Origin: Sesamum alatum | Taxonomy: Eukaryota > Streptophyta > Magnoliopsida > Lamiales > Pedaliaceae | Assembly: GCA_034509735.1 (NCBI GenBank) | Contig: JACGWO010000012.1 | Coordinates: 26,069,188 to 26,133,187 of the forward strand | DNA length: 64,000 bases | Direction: 5' to 3' | Shown: positions 13,501 through 25,743 of the stretch, piece after piece | Layout: every line of letters starts with the position of its first letter | Numbering within the stretch: the first letter of the stretch is position 1 | Notes under the pieces: model-generated | The model's input: only the letters and a program-made list of their open reading frames with translations | Database searches by the model: none | Told to the model about the DNA's origin: nothing | Translations under genes and position numbers: made by a program

Positions 13501-14092
13501 ATTGAAGTTTTGATCGATACTACAGCTAGCAACAAAATAATCTTCACAAACGACCACCAAAACAACGACATACAATAACTCAGATAAAAGAAAACCAAAG
13601 AGATACAAAAACCCAATATGTTACAATATCCCAAAATAGCATTAATCATGTTCATGTCAAACAATATTTCAACCACAGTGTTACCAAATATATATTATAT
13701 GCATTAAGGTATTACCCAAAATACATATATATATATATATATTATCTCAAACCACAGAAGCAATATACTCCACTAAATGCAAGCTACTGGATGAAAATCA
13801 CAATCAAATTGCAAACACAAGTCACTCCAAATTCCCAAAATTATACGCATTAAGGTACCAAAATCTCGATAATCCAAAAACAAAATCAACCAAATTTAAA
13901 CAAAGAAGCAAAATCATTCCGTCAGAATCAATAAGTGCATCTCTCAACCAACGAGCAATCCAAGCAACTACAGAAGCAAGCGGTGGACCACTGAATTAAA
14001 GAGCAAAATGAACTTCAAGAAAGAAGACATACGGAGCTGAAACTCCTCAGACCCGGATGCCTCTTGATAAACTTGGATATGCAGGACCGCAT
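10557..14092 (-). CDS. CNX2: GTP 3',8-cyclase, mitochondrial (CNX2, MoaA family; molybdenum cofactor synthesis)
   Basis: Six exons, all phase 0: 14092-14033, 13330-12710, 12545-12378, 12294-12103, 10965-10897, 10640-10557; 397 residues against about 390 in the family. With CNX3 it converts GTP to cyclic pyranopterin monophosphate in the mitochondrial matrix, the first step of molybdenum cofactor synthesis. Exon 1 encodes a short basic, Ser-rich presequence ([20 protein letters not shown]) fitting mitochondrial import. Exon 2 has the radical-SAM cluster motif CNLRCQYC, the SAM-binding region with LTGGEPTIR and the MTTNG strand. Exon 4 has the second 4Fe-4S cluster ligands, CAGC, 13 residues, then C. 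The last exon ends in the conserved Gly-Gly tail (IHIGG), needed for activity in MoaA. All catalytic landmarks are present. The start is set by the presequence; a second ATG at 13315 would lose it. A further leader exon upstream cannot be excluded. Confidence 0.95.
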
Positions 14093-14534
14093 GAGGAAAA
14101 AGCAAATCAAAACTGGACAACCACTTGGTTTTATTTATTAATCTCTTGTTTTCCTAACAGTATATATTGAACTTTGGTCTCGGCGCAGAGAGATGAGAGA
14201 GACAAAGACGAATCAACCGAAATCTTGTCTGAAAATCATGAATGAGAAGTCTAATCCAAGTAAAAGTTTCGAATCCTCTACAAAAAATGGTTAAGTAACG
14301 AGTTAGGAGAGGATAAGGAAAACGATGGCGGCTAGTATTCGGGTGACGTTGGGAGGGAGGAGGACCACCGCACAACCGCCACGGAGGAGGAGAACATGGC
14401 TGGTGTATTAAGCCAAGGGTCAACAACAGAGTTGCCTAATTACATGCATATGTATATTTTTTTAATCAATAAATTATTAAAAAATATATTTCTAAATTAC
14501 TAGTCGTCCGGGGTCTCTCGAGCATATAAAAAAA

Positions 14535-15452
14535 AGAGTTAAATACATTTTGCACCCTAAATTATACATGTAGTCTCATTTAGTCCCCTAAAGTATGAAA
14601 GTTAATAAAAAAGTCCCTGACAAAATAATTTAATATTAAAAAGATAAAAATGCCCCTTCTCACTTATCTCCTATACATTTCATTTTATTCCCTAAAGGTG
14701 TGTTTTATTATTTCGCCAAAACTACTTTTAGAGATTTAAAATTTTACTCATATTTTATTTAAAAAATAGTATTTAAAATTTATATTTTTTTATTAATTAT
14801 GTATACAAAAATATTTACAATTACACTATATGCATATATATTTTACAAAGTAAATTATTTATGTTAAAAAATATATGTAAATATGTGTAAATAAATTATA
14901 ATGCATATAATTTTATAAAAAAGTATGTTACATAACCTATAATTTTTTGTTTAGGTATATGTACACATAATTAAATGATAACATATCATTACTTAAAAGA
15001 TTATAGAATATTATAGATTAATTATATTATAGAGTTGAATATTTATAGTGTATTATGTTCGATGTAATATTATTAAATTGTATCAAAAATATCATTTTTT
15101 TAAAAAAAAATTCAACATATATATAACAACACAAGCAAAAATTAAGTAAATTTTTAAACATTATGTAAAAAATATAAGGTCTGTAAATTTATAGAGTGTT
15201 ATACATATTTTATACTAATTATAAAAATAATAAATTTTGATAGTATTTATGTTAGATATAATTTTTATAGTAATTCAAATTATGTCTTTGGGGAATGATT
15301 GAAATAAGCATAGTTTAGGGGTGTAAACAATAAGGACATTTTCGTCATAAAAAAAAATCCATATCATGAGGGGCCATTTTGTTACATTTTATAGTTTAGG
15401 GGGGTAAATGCACTTTATACATAGTTCAGGGGTGCAAAGTGTATTTAACCCT
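14535..15452. mobile_element. Non-autonomous element with about 70-bp terminal inverted repeats
   Basis: The left end reads AGAGTTAAATACATTTTGCA and the right end, on the opposite strand, AGGGTTAAATACACTTTGCA. Similarity continues through a block with CCCCTAAA(C/G)TAT about 45-60 bp inward. The interior is AT-rich with no coding potential. Length is about 918 bp. The flanks are A-rich on both sides, so a target-site duplication cannot be separated from low complexity. Class uncertain. Confidence 0.65.
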
Positions 15453-16291
15453 AAAAAAACCACAAATGAGACAAAAAAAAAAAGTAAATTTGTGAAAATA
15501 AATAATGTGAGGGAACAAGAAAGAAAAACATTCATAAGAATGAGCGGATTAAATAATAAATTTGAATATTTAAAAATTAATTATCTTTTATAATATATAG
15601 ATGAGTTGATTTTAATAATTATTAAAACGACCTTTAATAAAATATACATTTAAAAGATCTGTTTCACCATAAAAATTATATATTGTTGTAAGTACATTAA
15701 ATATAATAAATATCAATGTAAAACTATTTCAGTGTGTTTTATAAGTGAATACTATGAATTTTTAATATTTTATTAAATATGATATTAAGCGAGTTGCATA
15801 CTTAAAATATATATTGTTTTGTTAATATTTATTCTATTTTCAACATGTATGATATTTTTCGGTAAATAACAAGTATTATTGTCTGAATGCATAAAAATAT
15901 CTCCCGACCCCTCCCCCAAAAAAAAGATACATATATTGTAAATTTATAATTAATATAATACTTCAGGGTTTTTATTCCAATTTCATTACTATTTATATAA
16001 ACGAATAAATTTGAAAAAAATTATTCAATTCCTTTTCTTACTAGTATTAATTAACAAAGAAATATGGTTGTTAAATGTTAATGTTACCTTTAGGAATTTC
16101 CTTTTGTTTTAACGCCTGTTAGTAATTTGTTTTTTCAATATTTCAGCCTCTTTTCACAATTTTTAACAGAATATGGCGTAAAATTTAAAATCACATACAA
16201 CATGAGATTAAGTTTGAAATGATTCTAATTGTGGAATCAACTGTGCACTTTTGCCATTAGCCTTTGCAACTTTCTAACGGTCAATTATAGG

Positions 16292-16774
16292 CTACAACGC
16301 ATGGATACGGACACGGCGATACGGACACGATATGACATGGACACGGCGACACAAAAAATTTCAAAAAATTAGAACACGACACGGCACTGACACGGCTAAA
16401 AATAATATTTTATATATATATATATATTTTAAAATTCTCATGAAAATAAAAATATTAAATATTAAATATATCAAGATAAAACATAAAATAAGCATGTCTT
16501 ATGTCTGAATTTTTAACCAAAATACATTATTTTGAAAATATACATAATCAGTTTATTCGTAATGAAAAGAAAATAATCATCCAAATTATAAATGACCGTC
16601 TCTCAATTTCTTAGTAATTTCATCCCAAAATTTTTAGTTTGAGAGAAGTGAATTATTTTTTTTCTTTTTTATTTATCTAACTCTTACGCCAACAGACTTG
16701 TCCGAGCCGTGTCCGTATTCGACACGTGTCCGACACTGTATCGAGTAATTTTTTAAAGTGTCCGTGCATTATAG
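16292..16774. mobile_element. hAT-like non-autonomous element with 8-bp target-site duplication
   Basis: Flanked by ATTATAGG at 16284-16291 and 16775-16782. The termini are inverted: CTACAACGCATGGATACGGA on the left and, read on the opposite strand, CTATAATGCACGGACAC on the right, which differ mainly by a 6-bp gap. Just inside both ends are clusters of GGACACG/CGTGTCC words in opposite orientation. An 8-bp duplication fits hAT-type transposition; no transposase is encoded, so this is a MITE-like derivative. The class is inferred from the duplication length only. Confidence 0.65.
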
Positions 16775-18029
16775 ATTATAGGTTAGGCTAGTTTGATGAG
16801 TGGTTGAATAAATGCAATTATGTTCCCCCACTTAGGTCTGCTTTTCCACTTTTTATTTTTTTATGTGTAAAAACATAGAGATAAGGTACCTCATTCTCTC
16901 AATTTAACGCACCTTCCTTTGCTTTCTCCTAATAAGTAAAGTTGCAACATTTCCTTTGTTTCAAATTCATGTATTGTTTTTTTTTTTTTTGGTGTCTCTA
17001 ATAATTCTTATTTTTGGAATGGGAATAAGTTTTGAATAAGTATAAATGTCTAGTTGTAGTGAAAGTTTAAAAATAAAAGTATAAAGAAAAATAAAACTAA
17101 AAATAGAGTGTTTGGAAATTATTTTACTATTTATAATTTTACTTATAAATTGAAGAAATTGGTAGAAAACTACTCATGTATTTTGACTTAAATCAATTTA
17201 ATTTAAACAGTCATAAAATGACAAAAAAAAAAGTTAATAAACACTTATTTTTAACTGTTGCAAGCACCCATTAAACACATAAATTCATATATACGAGAAC
17301 TAAAATAAAATAAAATTTTAAATACCTTTTATAAGTACTTCCCGGATTTATATGTCTTTAATTTCATTTAAGTGCAAATTCCATGTGAAAGATAATTCTA
17401 AAATTTTAAATAAAAGGCATTATCCCATTTATTTTTAGTAGACTCATTTAAAGATGTCGATAATTAGAGAATTAGATTGCCAAAACTTACATTAGTACAT
17501 CTAATTTTTTTGGTTTTATTGCATATGAGAATTAATAAAATGTTTTAAATATCATTCTACGATTCCATTTATACGAGTAAATTTGGACTTGAACGAATAA
17601 TTTGTGAAAATAATTTCAAATAACTTAGAAATCAATTATAGTTATGTAACATAACATAAATTAGTTAAGTATCTATTAAGTGTGAACCAATTAAAAATAA
17701 AAATAAATTATGAATCTATTATAAGTAATCAAAGTAAGCAAACGAGTGCTAAAATGGAAAAAAAAAAAAAAAAGAAAAGATAAAGAGCTTTAGAATTTTG
17801 GAAAAGTCACTAAATAACAACTTTGGCATATAATTTGTCAAAAGAACAAAAACGTCTTTTGTACTTCTGTTGAAAAGTCAAAGGAAAACAGCAGCGGTTG
17901 GAATTTTCTTGTTTTAATTCTAAAGTCGCTACTTCCAAGTTGCCTCGTACATATTCCTTCATACCGCAAGCATTTCCGTCTACCTGGCTTGCTTTTTCCA
18001 TCATTTCCTCAAATCTTCTCCCACTCTAG

Positions 18030-18280
18030 GTATCTTCCATCAATTTCAGTTCTGTTTCGTTATTTTGATCCTAATTAGAACTCGTAGTGGTTAACTGTGG
18101 TTCGCCTTTCGCTGTGAGCACGTTGTTGTTTCTTGTGATTTGTAATCATATTTGATAAGAATGTGTTGTATGATTTGTATCTGCTGAGATTTGATTGAGT
18201 ATGACGTTTGTGTGATGATTACTCGCCGGATTAGTTTGGATGAATTATCTGATTTGTTTCGGGTAAATCGTTTGATGCAG
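18030..18280 (+). other. Possible intron in the citrate synthase 5' leader
   Basis: A GTATCT donor at 18030 and a TTTGATGCAG acceptor ending at 18280 could remove a T-rich segment, leaving 22 bases before the ATG at 18303. This is inferred from splice-site appearance and T-richness only. Confidence 0.3.
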
Positions 18281-18302
18281 TGAAATTTGGTCGTCGTGAG
18301 CA

Positions 18303-21300
18303 ATGGTATTCTATAGGAGCGTTTCTCTGTTATCCAAGCTGCGGTCGCGCGGGGTAAGCATTTTCTTCGTTTATGCCTGATGTCGACTTATATGAATTCT
18401 CTCTACATTTCTCTCGAATCTTGTTTTGAAACTTGAGCTTTTGACATTTAATAGGTTCAACAGCCAGGTCTCCGCAACTCTGTGCGCTGGCTCCAAGTCC
18501 AGACATCCTCCGATACTGTAAGCTATTTTTATTGTGTACTTCTCCATGTTGATTGGTGAAAACCTGTTTTTCTTGGTTCCATATGGTATATTGCCGGGTT
18601 TTGGGCATTAGTCTAGAAGTTTGAAGACTCGGAGTATTGGCTTTTAATGACCTTGAGATCCATTGCCATTTGCCACTATATATTATTCTGCCCGGCTGGT
18701 AGTCATTATCTAGAAGTTTGAAGACTCGGAGTATAGGCTTTGATGGCTTAAGTCCATTGCCGCCATCCCACAAGAAGAGAAGAAAGAGGATAAAAGTGAT
18801 CGTAAATATGTTTCCTGATTCCTGTTGTTTGTAAATAGGGCGACAGTGTTGTAAACTAGTCGGTAGACTGGGAAAGAAGAGAATATAGGAAACTGTATTT
18901 CTGGTATGGAAAAACATTGGGATGCATTTAACCTTTCTTAACTATAACTAAGGGAGAAAAACGTGAGTAACAAACTTTCCAATTTATTATGATTTATAAG
19001 CTGAAAAGTACTATGAATAATTTTTCTTTTGCCTTTCTTGTCATAAAAGCTGTAAAACTATAAGATTAACACTCTTTCTTTTTTTTTTTTTTTTTTCCTT
19101 CTCCTTGGGCCCTTGCTGGTGGACTGCTTAGCAGAGGGTTCGGTTCTTGAATTTTATCTGCAATTTTTATTTATTAGTTCTGCACAATAAGTTTGCCATT
19201 TAAGTCTCCGTAGCTATGTAATTTTAACCTATGCATCAGAAGTGTTCTTTGTTTTGGGAGGTTGGTTAGTCTTGAATTCTGCTGGATGCTGTAACATGTC
19301 ACATTAGTAATATAATGCGCACAAGAAGTTGATCCTAGACTGAGGCGATGTGTGGACCTAGCTTGTGTAGCCTATGCGAAGCAGGCCTCCACTGGTTAGT
19401 TACTAGGGGAAAGCCATAGTGAAAGCCCATTGCTACTTTCTTGCCTTGGGTCAAGAGAATGTCTAGTTATTGCTTTGGGATCCTGAAAGTAACTGAGGTA
19501 TCAATGATGGGGAATTCAATATATTGGCTTCATTTTCTAATTGCCCCCACTTGCAATTTAATGACCAGCAATCATTCTTTTCATCTTTTGTTTTCACAAC
19601 CTTTTGCTTGTTTCTTCTAACCAAGATACTACTTGTGATGTTGTTATACTGTTGCCTTCTCTGTAGGACCTACATTCTCAGCTGAAGGAATTGATTCCGG
19701 AACAACAGGTACTTTTCCTAGGAGGAAACTAATTTATTTTGACTATGTACTAGAGTAGCAGTACAATTCGTGATTTTCTGATTGGTTATGGTCTTAATTT
19801 TTCCAATGCGCATTTGCAATTTAATCCTATTGCTCAAAGAAAATGTTATCTTGATATTTTACATATATGGCCGTTTTATTGTGTGCGCATATTTGTGTGA
19901 TAAATTGACCAAAGTGTTATGTAGCAGACGGATTTTGGTCTATGTTAACTGCTCAATCTGTATTGCTTTGTCTCAGGAGCGCCTGAAGAAGCTTAAGTCA
20001 GAACATGGGAAGGTTCAGCTAGGGAACATCACCATTGACATGGTATATGCCTTTCTTGCTTTCCTCATATTGACTGGCCCTGTTACGAAATTGATAATTC
20101 AGGTACTAATTGGTCTGTTTATTTACACATTGTGAAAAGGTTCTCGGTGGAATGAGAGGAATGACAGGATTATTGTGGGAAACCTCATTGCTTGATCCAG
20201 AAGAGGTAGACACCCCTTTTTATCAATTTAAGATTCTAAGATATTCATGTATTCCTTAGTGCATGCCACATCTGGAGTTGCAGTACCTCTTTAACTGAAA
20301 TAATAGTTACTCATTAATGTGCATTTTTGTCCTTTTGACTTAGGGAATTCGCTTCCGGGGTTTGTCTATTCCTGAATGTCAGAAGTTGTTACCTGCAGCA
20401 AAGCCTGGAGGAGAACCGTTACCTGAAGGTCTCCTCTGGCTTCTTTTGACAGGAAAGGTAGGTTGCTAAGTTGCTATTATGTCTTAATGCATCTTTTCAT
20501 GTTTGGATTTTAGCTCCATCCGACATTATTTCAAGTTTAATTAATTTAGTACTCAAGCTTTGTCCATTCCACATCAGATGTTTTTTTGCACCAAACTTAA
20601 ATTTGCTTTAACATTGGTGTGCTGTTGAGCCAACTCATATGAGCTACTTTTGGTTTCAGCTTCATTCCTGCTCTTTGAATTTTTGTGAAGGTTAATCTTT
20701 CCCGCTTTCTCCCTTGGTGCAGGTGCCAACAAAAGACCAAGTGGATGCATTATCGAAGGAACTGAGAAACCGTGCCACTGTTCCAGGTTCTTCAACTCTG
20801 GAATTGGTCTTTGGCTGCTTAACCTAAGATAACATAAAGATGAACCAGTCTCAGTATTCTTTAACTTATACATCTGAATCTAATTATGCTAACTCCTTCA
20901 CTTATGGCTGCTTTAAAATTTTTGATTTATGTTTGTTCATCTTTAACTTGCAAGCTCCTTTACTTTGTCCATGCGGTGTTTATTTATTTATTTTAAGTAT
21001 CCCACATTTCTTTTGCACTTGAAAATTTTCAATACTTATGTAGGTGTATCCCAATTCCACAGTGTCCCTAGCCTTTATCAGCTTTCTATGCAATTTTTTC
21101 ATCTTTGTATTCCATTTATCATTGCAGATCATGTATATAAAACAATTGATGCCTTACCTATTACTGCTCACCCGATGACTCAGTTTGCAACTGGTGTCAT
21201 GGCTCTTCAGGTGAATTGATTAATCACTATTTTAATTTGAGTTGTTTATTTGTCCATGAATTCTTGTTTGCAACCAGGTTTTCACATGCATGGTCATCCA

Positions 21301-24300
21301 TAATTCTTCCAGAGCATGTATCTGTGTAGATTTATTGAATTTGCGATCTAGTTGTTTCCATTCCCTAGAACTGTTAGGTTTGTTTCTTGATTCAGAACTA
21401 TCGAAGTATGGAAAAAGATTACTGTTATTGACTCTAAGTAATGTGATGCCAACTGCAAATTCATGCTATTTTCTCTTGCTTAAGGTCCAAAGTGAATTCC
21501 AGAAGGCATATGAGAAGGGAATCCACAAATCTAAGTGAGTTCATAATGAGGCTTTATGTTCTAATGGGAAACCGATTTCTTTCTAATCTCTATATTCAAA
21601 TGCTTATGGTTTGTACTCGACAGGTATTGGGAACCAACATACGAGGACTCCCTTAGTTTAATTGCGCAAGTTCCAATTGTGGCTTCTTATGTCTACCGCA
21701 GGTTGGTTGATGGATTACACCCTGTTGTGCTTGAATTATGGTCGTAAAAATAAGTTCTTTTTGAGTAATTTAATTAGTTATGTCAAGTGACATTTGTTTG
21801 AAATTGCGCAGGATGTACAAGAATGGGCAAGTTATACCAGTGCATGATTCCCTAGATTATGGAGGAAATTTTGCACACATGCTAGGCTTTGATAATCCTG
21901 CCATGCAAGAGCTTATGAGACTTTATGTCACCATCCATAGGTTTGCTATATAATATATGCGATTATAATCTATCATTATATTTAGTATAAATAATTTGTG
22001 TCATTCCAATTAGATACAGAGTTCTCTCCTGTATTTGACATATTTATACATATACTTAATGCAGCGATCATGAAGGTGGCAATGTTAGTGCCCATACTGG
22101 TCATCTTGTAAGTGACTTTACTGTTTCTGTCATCTTTCTGCTAGGACCTTACTATAACATGAATGCTTTTATTTTGTACGAGTTGCCTGTATGACTTTTG
22201 TGTCGTGGTTTCATTACACTCTAGGCTATTTAGATTATCATGCAGTATCGCATTTCTTTGCTTGAATCTTCATGTATTGTTCTGACAGCTGATGTTGTGT
22301 TTCACAGGTTGCAAGTGCCCTTTCTGATCCTTATCTCTCATTTGCGGCTGCATTGAATGGTTTAGCTGGTCCACTTCACGGCTTGGCTAATCAGGTGCTA
22401 AAATGTTTTTGTTGTTGGGCTTATCTTTTTTCCTGTGCCAAACATGCCACTGGCAATTGCCGTTAGTTATGCAATCGAGATGCCCTATTTTTTGGACCCC
22501 ATTGCTCAAGCTTTGGGGAAAGACAGTTGAGTTATGAATGCCACCTACTTGTTGATGTGCATATCAAATTGATATAAAGGATTCTTTCTATGCTGCTAAT
22601 GAAACATATAATGATAAGAAGACTATGCCTCTGAAATGGTCTAAGGAGTACTGGAGTAGGGAAAATTTAGGCCTTACCGCTTTTGCAAAAAGATCGAGAG
22701 ACTCCTATTTGTCCAGCTACAGTTGATCAGTGGTAATCTCTCCCTGATTTGGATTTTATGAAATAGACTTCTAATATCTTAAGTCGGTTACAATGATCAG
22801 TTCTCTGTTAACTCTAAAGTTTCTTTTGAGACGTGGCTTCTAGATTCCTCAATATTGTGTCAAGTTACCTGGGTTAATCTAGTATTACCACTTAACTGTT
22901 AATTTACAATTGCAAATTAAATGGGCTTCAAGAAACAAGCAACAATGCCTTGTATGGATCATGCGAAGCCCCAGAATGACATCTTCATATGTAATGCTTT
23001 GGTCTTTGCTGGACAGGGGACAAGCCAATTTGAATGAGTATCAACAAGCAGAATTAATATCTTCACCTTTCCGATTACTTTTTGTAACTTGGACTTTTAG
23101 ATACTCTAAAGAATCTTTTACTTCTGGAATTTCTTTTTTACAATGTAACAAAGCTGTAAGATTATTGTCCGAATATTGTTAAACTATCGCTTCTGACAAC
23201 TGATGCTTTTCATATCTAACCAAATTGTCGCTTGTCCACCATCATGCTTAAGCATGCTTGTGTTAGATCTTACCTGGTTGCTGTATTCTGCGCATCTGTA
23301 CATTCTGTTATATTGATGGGATCGATACCCTGTGATACATGGGCAAGCATTTTCCTTAAAGCTATTAATCTATAGGATTGCAAGTCCCTATTGATACAAG
23401 TTCCATAGGATTGTCTATTTATTTTAATTCTTAAATACCGTACGGATGCTAATTTCATGGCAAGCTGATATGTGTTTTCGGGTGAGTTGCATTTAGTGAA
23501 CACTCCAATAAACAATACATTGAATTGGTACAACCAGAACCAACAGAAAACATACATGTGAAGGAACAAAAAAAAAGACAGAAAAGAAGGAAAATACCAG
23601 GTGGGAAGACATCCAAACAAAAATATCAAATTTTTTTGCCATAATCAGGAATACCACGAATTCAAATTGAAATTACTTCCTACGACTTATAGCTGATATT
23701 TTACTTACTGCGTGCTTTCATTTTGTGGTTTTATTACAGGAGGTTTTGCTATGGATTAAATCGGTGGTAGAAGAGTGTGGGGAAAATGTCAGCAAGGAAC
23801 ATTTGAAAGAGTATGTCTGGAAAACATTGAACAGTGGCAAGGTAGTATTCAGTGTTGTTGAAATTTGTAAATCCCCACTATCCCACCCCTGTGTTTCTCT
23901 GTTTTGCTTCATGTTTAGTAACTGATAGATACAAAGGTTAAGTAGATTCATAGCCTCACAATTTTACTTGTATTGATTTCAAAGCCTCTGACTCAATCTG
24001 TGGCCACTCTCTGTTTCTTCAACTTTGTTGTCAAAATGTTCAAACTTTGGTCCTTTTTTGTGAACCTACAATTGGCTTTCTATGACAGTAAATCTTCTGA
24101 ATTACATTAGGTCTGAGTACATTACACAGTTTGAACTTATTTTTTTACGTCGTCTTTCAACTTATTCCCTTTTGTAGCTCAAGCAATTAAATTTATTAAC
24201 TATATTCATGGTTAAATGAAGACACGATAACATGTAAGTATAGCATATAGCTACTTTTCTCTTGTTTCTTTGCCCTAAATTGTGATCCTCACATAAACCT

Positions 24301-25743
24301 TCAAAATCCATTAAGTTGCTTAAGGGTTGGGAGCTAAGGGTTTGAAGTCAATAATAACAAATCGATTTGATTTGTTTGGGCTTTCAAGTTATAATAGATT
24401 TCAAATCCTTTGGCAGCCACTTTAAGCTATATATAATATTTTGGTCATCAGAAATTTTTATCCCTTTCTCAAGTCCAAATCCCTCAATCCAAATGCAACT
24501 TCATTTACAAGTTTTGTTTATCATAGAATGTTTAGCCTAATTTATTATCACTCTTTAGTTTTGCCCTTCTTATGCTTACAATGACATTGTAGGTTGTTCC
24601 TGGATTTGGACATGGAGTTCTGCGCAAGACAGATCCAAGATACACATGCCAGAGAGAATTTGCACTGAAGCACTTGCCAGATGATCCATTATTTAAACTG
24701 GTGAATACTTTAACCTTAAAGCATGATATAGTTATGTCTTAAGACGTCATCCTGTGTACTGATATGTTTGATCTATTTTTCCTTTATTTTCCACGCAGGT
24801 AGCGAACCTTTATGAAGTAGTGCCGCCAATACTATTGGAACTTGGCAAGGTTTGTGACTCTGTTTCAGAACTAACAAAGTTGCTTCTGGGTTTTCGCTGG
24901 TTTTGTTAACCTTTTAGGTGGTTATTGCGCTTTTTTCTTTTTAAATTTCTTCAAAGTTGATCAGATGGCAAATTCATTCGATAGAATGTAAAAAAAAATG
25001 AAGTTATAACAAATGATGTGAAAGTAGGTCTGGTCGAAATACATCTGGATTGACCTGTGGCTGTGAGCCCTCTTGCTGTCAACGTTCTTTCTTTGGTGGG
25101 GGATGGGGAGTGGTTGGTTCCTTGTAATAGTAAAGTCAACGTTCTGTTAACAATAACATCAAACATTATGGCCCGTATTCGAGTTTGCTATTAAGGTTTC
25201 TGGTTTAATGTTAGAGAATTCAGATAGTAATTTCTGCAAATCATAGGCCCGACTTAAGTTGTTTCTGGGATCTGATTTTTACAGGTGAAAAACCCCTGGC
25301 CGAATGTAGATGCCCACAGTGGAGTATTGCTCAATCATTATGGTCTAACGGAAGCAAGGTATACATATTTTAAAATCTTTCCTAGTGCTGAGTTGTCCTG
25401 TGACTTTTACTGTCTAAAACTCCGCTAGAGATTATTAATAATAAAAATAGATGAGTGAAGCCATACTGCCGTAAGTGACAATTTTTCTGTTGACGTCAAC
25501 AGATACTACACTGTTCTCTTTGGTGTATCAAGATCTATTGGCATTTGCGCTCAGGTTCCCTTCAACATCATAATCTTCTTCTTACAAGCATTTCTCATTT
25601 TTTATCCATTAATTCTTCTCTGAACTTTCTCTCTGGTCTTGTTGGTTTAGCTTATATGGGACCGAGCTCTTGGTCTGCCACTCGAGAGGCCAAAGAGTGT
25701 CACCATGGAATGGCTCGAGAATTACTGCAAGAAAGTAACTTAA
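18303..25743 (+). CDS. Citrate synthase, mitochondrial
   Basis: Nineteen exons give 471 residues, close to the 474 of Arabidopsis CSY4: 18303-18353, 18455-18517, 19667-19708, 19977-20042, 20140-20205, 20344-20457, 20723-20786, 21128-21210, 21485-21534, 21624-21701, 21812-21940, 22065-22107, 22308-22394, 23740-23841, 24593-24700, 24799-24849, 25285-25358, 25503-25554, 25651-25743. All junctions are GT-AG and in frame. It condenses acetyl-CoA with oxaloacetate to citrate, the entry step of the TCA cycle in the matrix. Residues 1-30 are basic and Ser-rich without acids, a mitochondrial presequence. The catalytic residues are in place: His307 (GPLHGLANQ), His353 (PGFGHGVLR) and Asp408 ([11 protein letters not shown]). 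The eukaryotic mitochondrial type is clear, not the peroxisomal type with its N-terminal PTS2. The protein looks intact and functional. Confidence 0.97.
18588..18761 (+). repeat. Two-copy tandem repeat inside citrate synthase intron 2
   Basis: Copies at about 18588-18666 and 18683-18761 share TCTAGAAGTTTGAAGACTCG and the flanking words with scattered differences. The period is about 95 bp. It lies wholly within the intron and does not touch either exon. Confidence 0.75.

Larger units (their letters stand above)
14093..18302. other. Divergent intergenic region between CNX2 and citrate synthase
   Basis: About 4.2 kb separating the two divergent genes. It holds two terminal-inverted-repeat elements (14535-15452 and 16292-16774), very AT-rich filler and several short poly(A) or poly(T) runs. 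The GC-richer stretch at about 14150-14430 is probably the CNX2 promoter or leader. The stretch at about 17850-18300 is the probable promoter and leader of citrate synthase. No other gene is seen. Confidence 0.55.

Noticed and set aside
14154..14426. 90-codon minus-strand reading frame just upstream of CNX2
   Set aside because: Pro/Arg-rich and with no family features; more likely the CNX2 promoter or leader.
18330..18917. 195-codon minus-strand frame opposite citrate synthase exons 1-2
   Set aside because: It runs antisense through real exons and a tandem repeat and has no recognisable domain.
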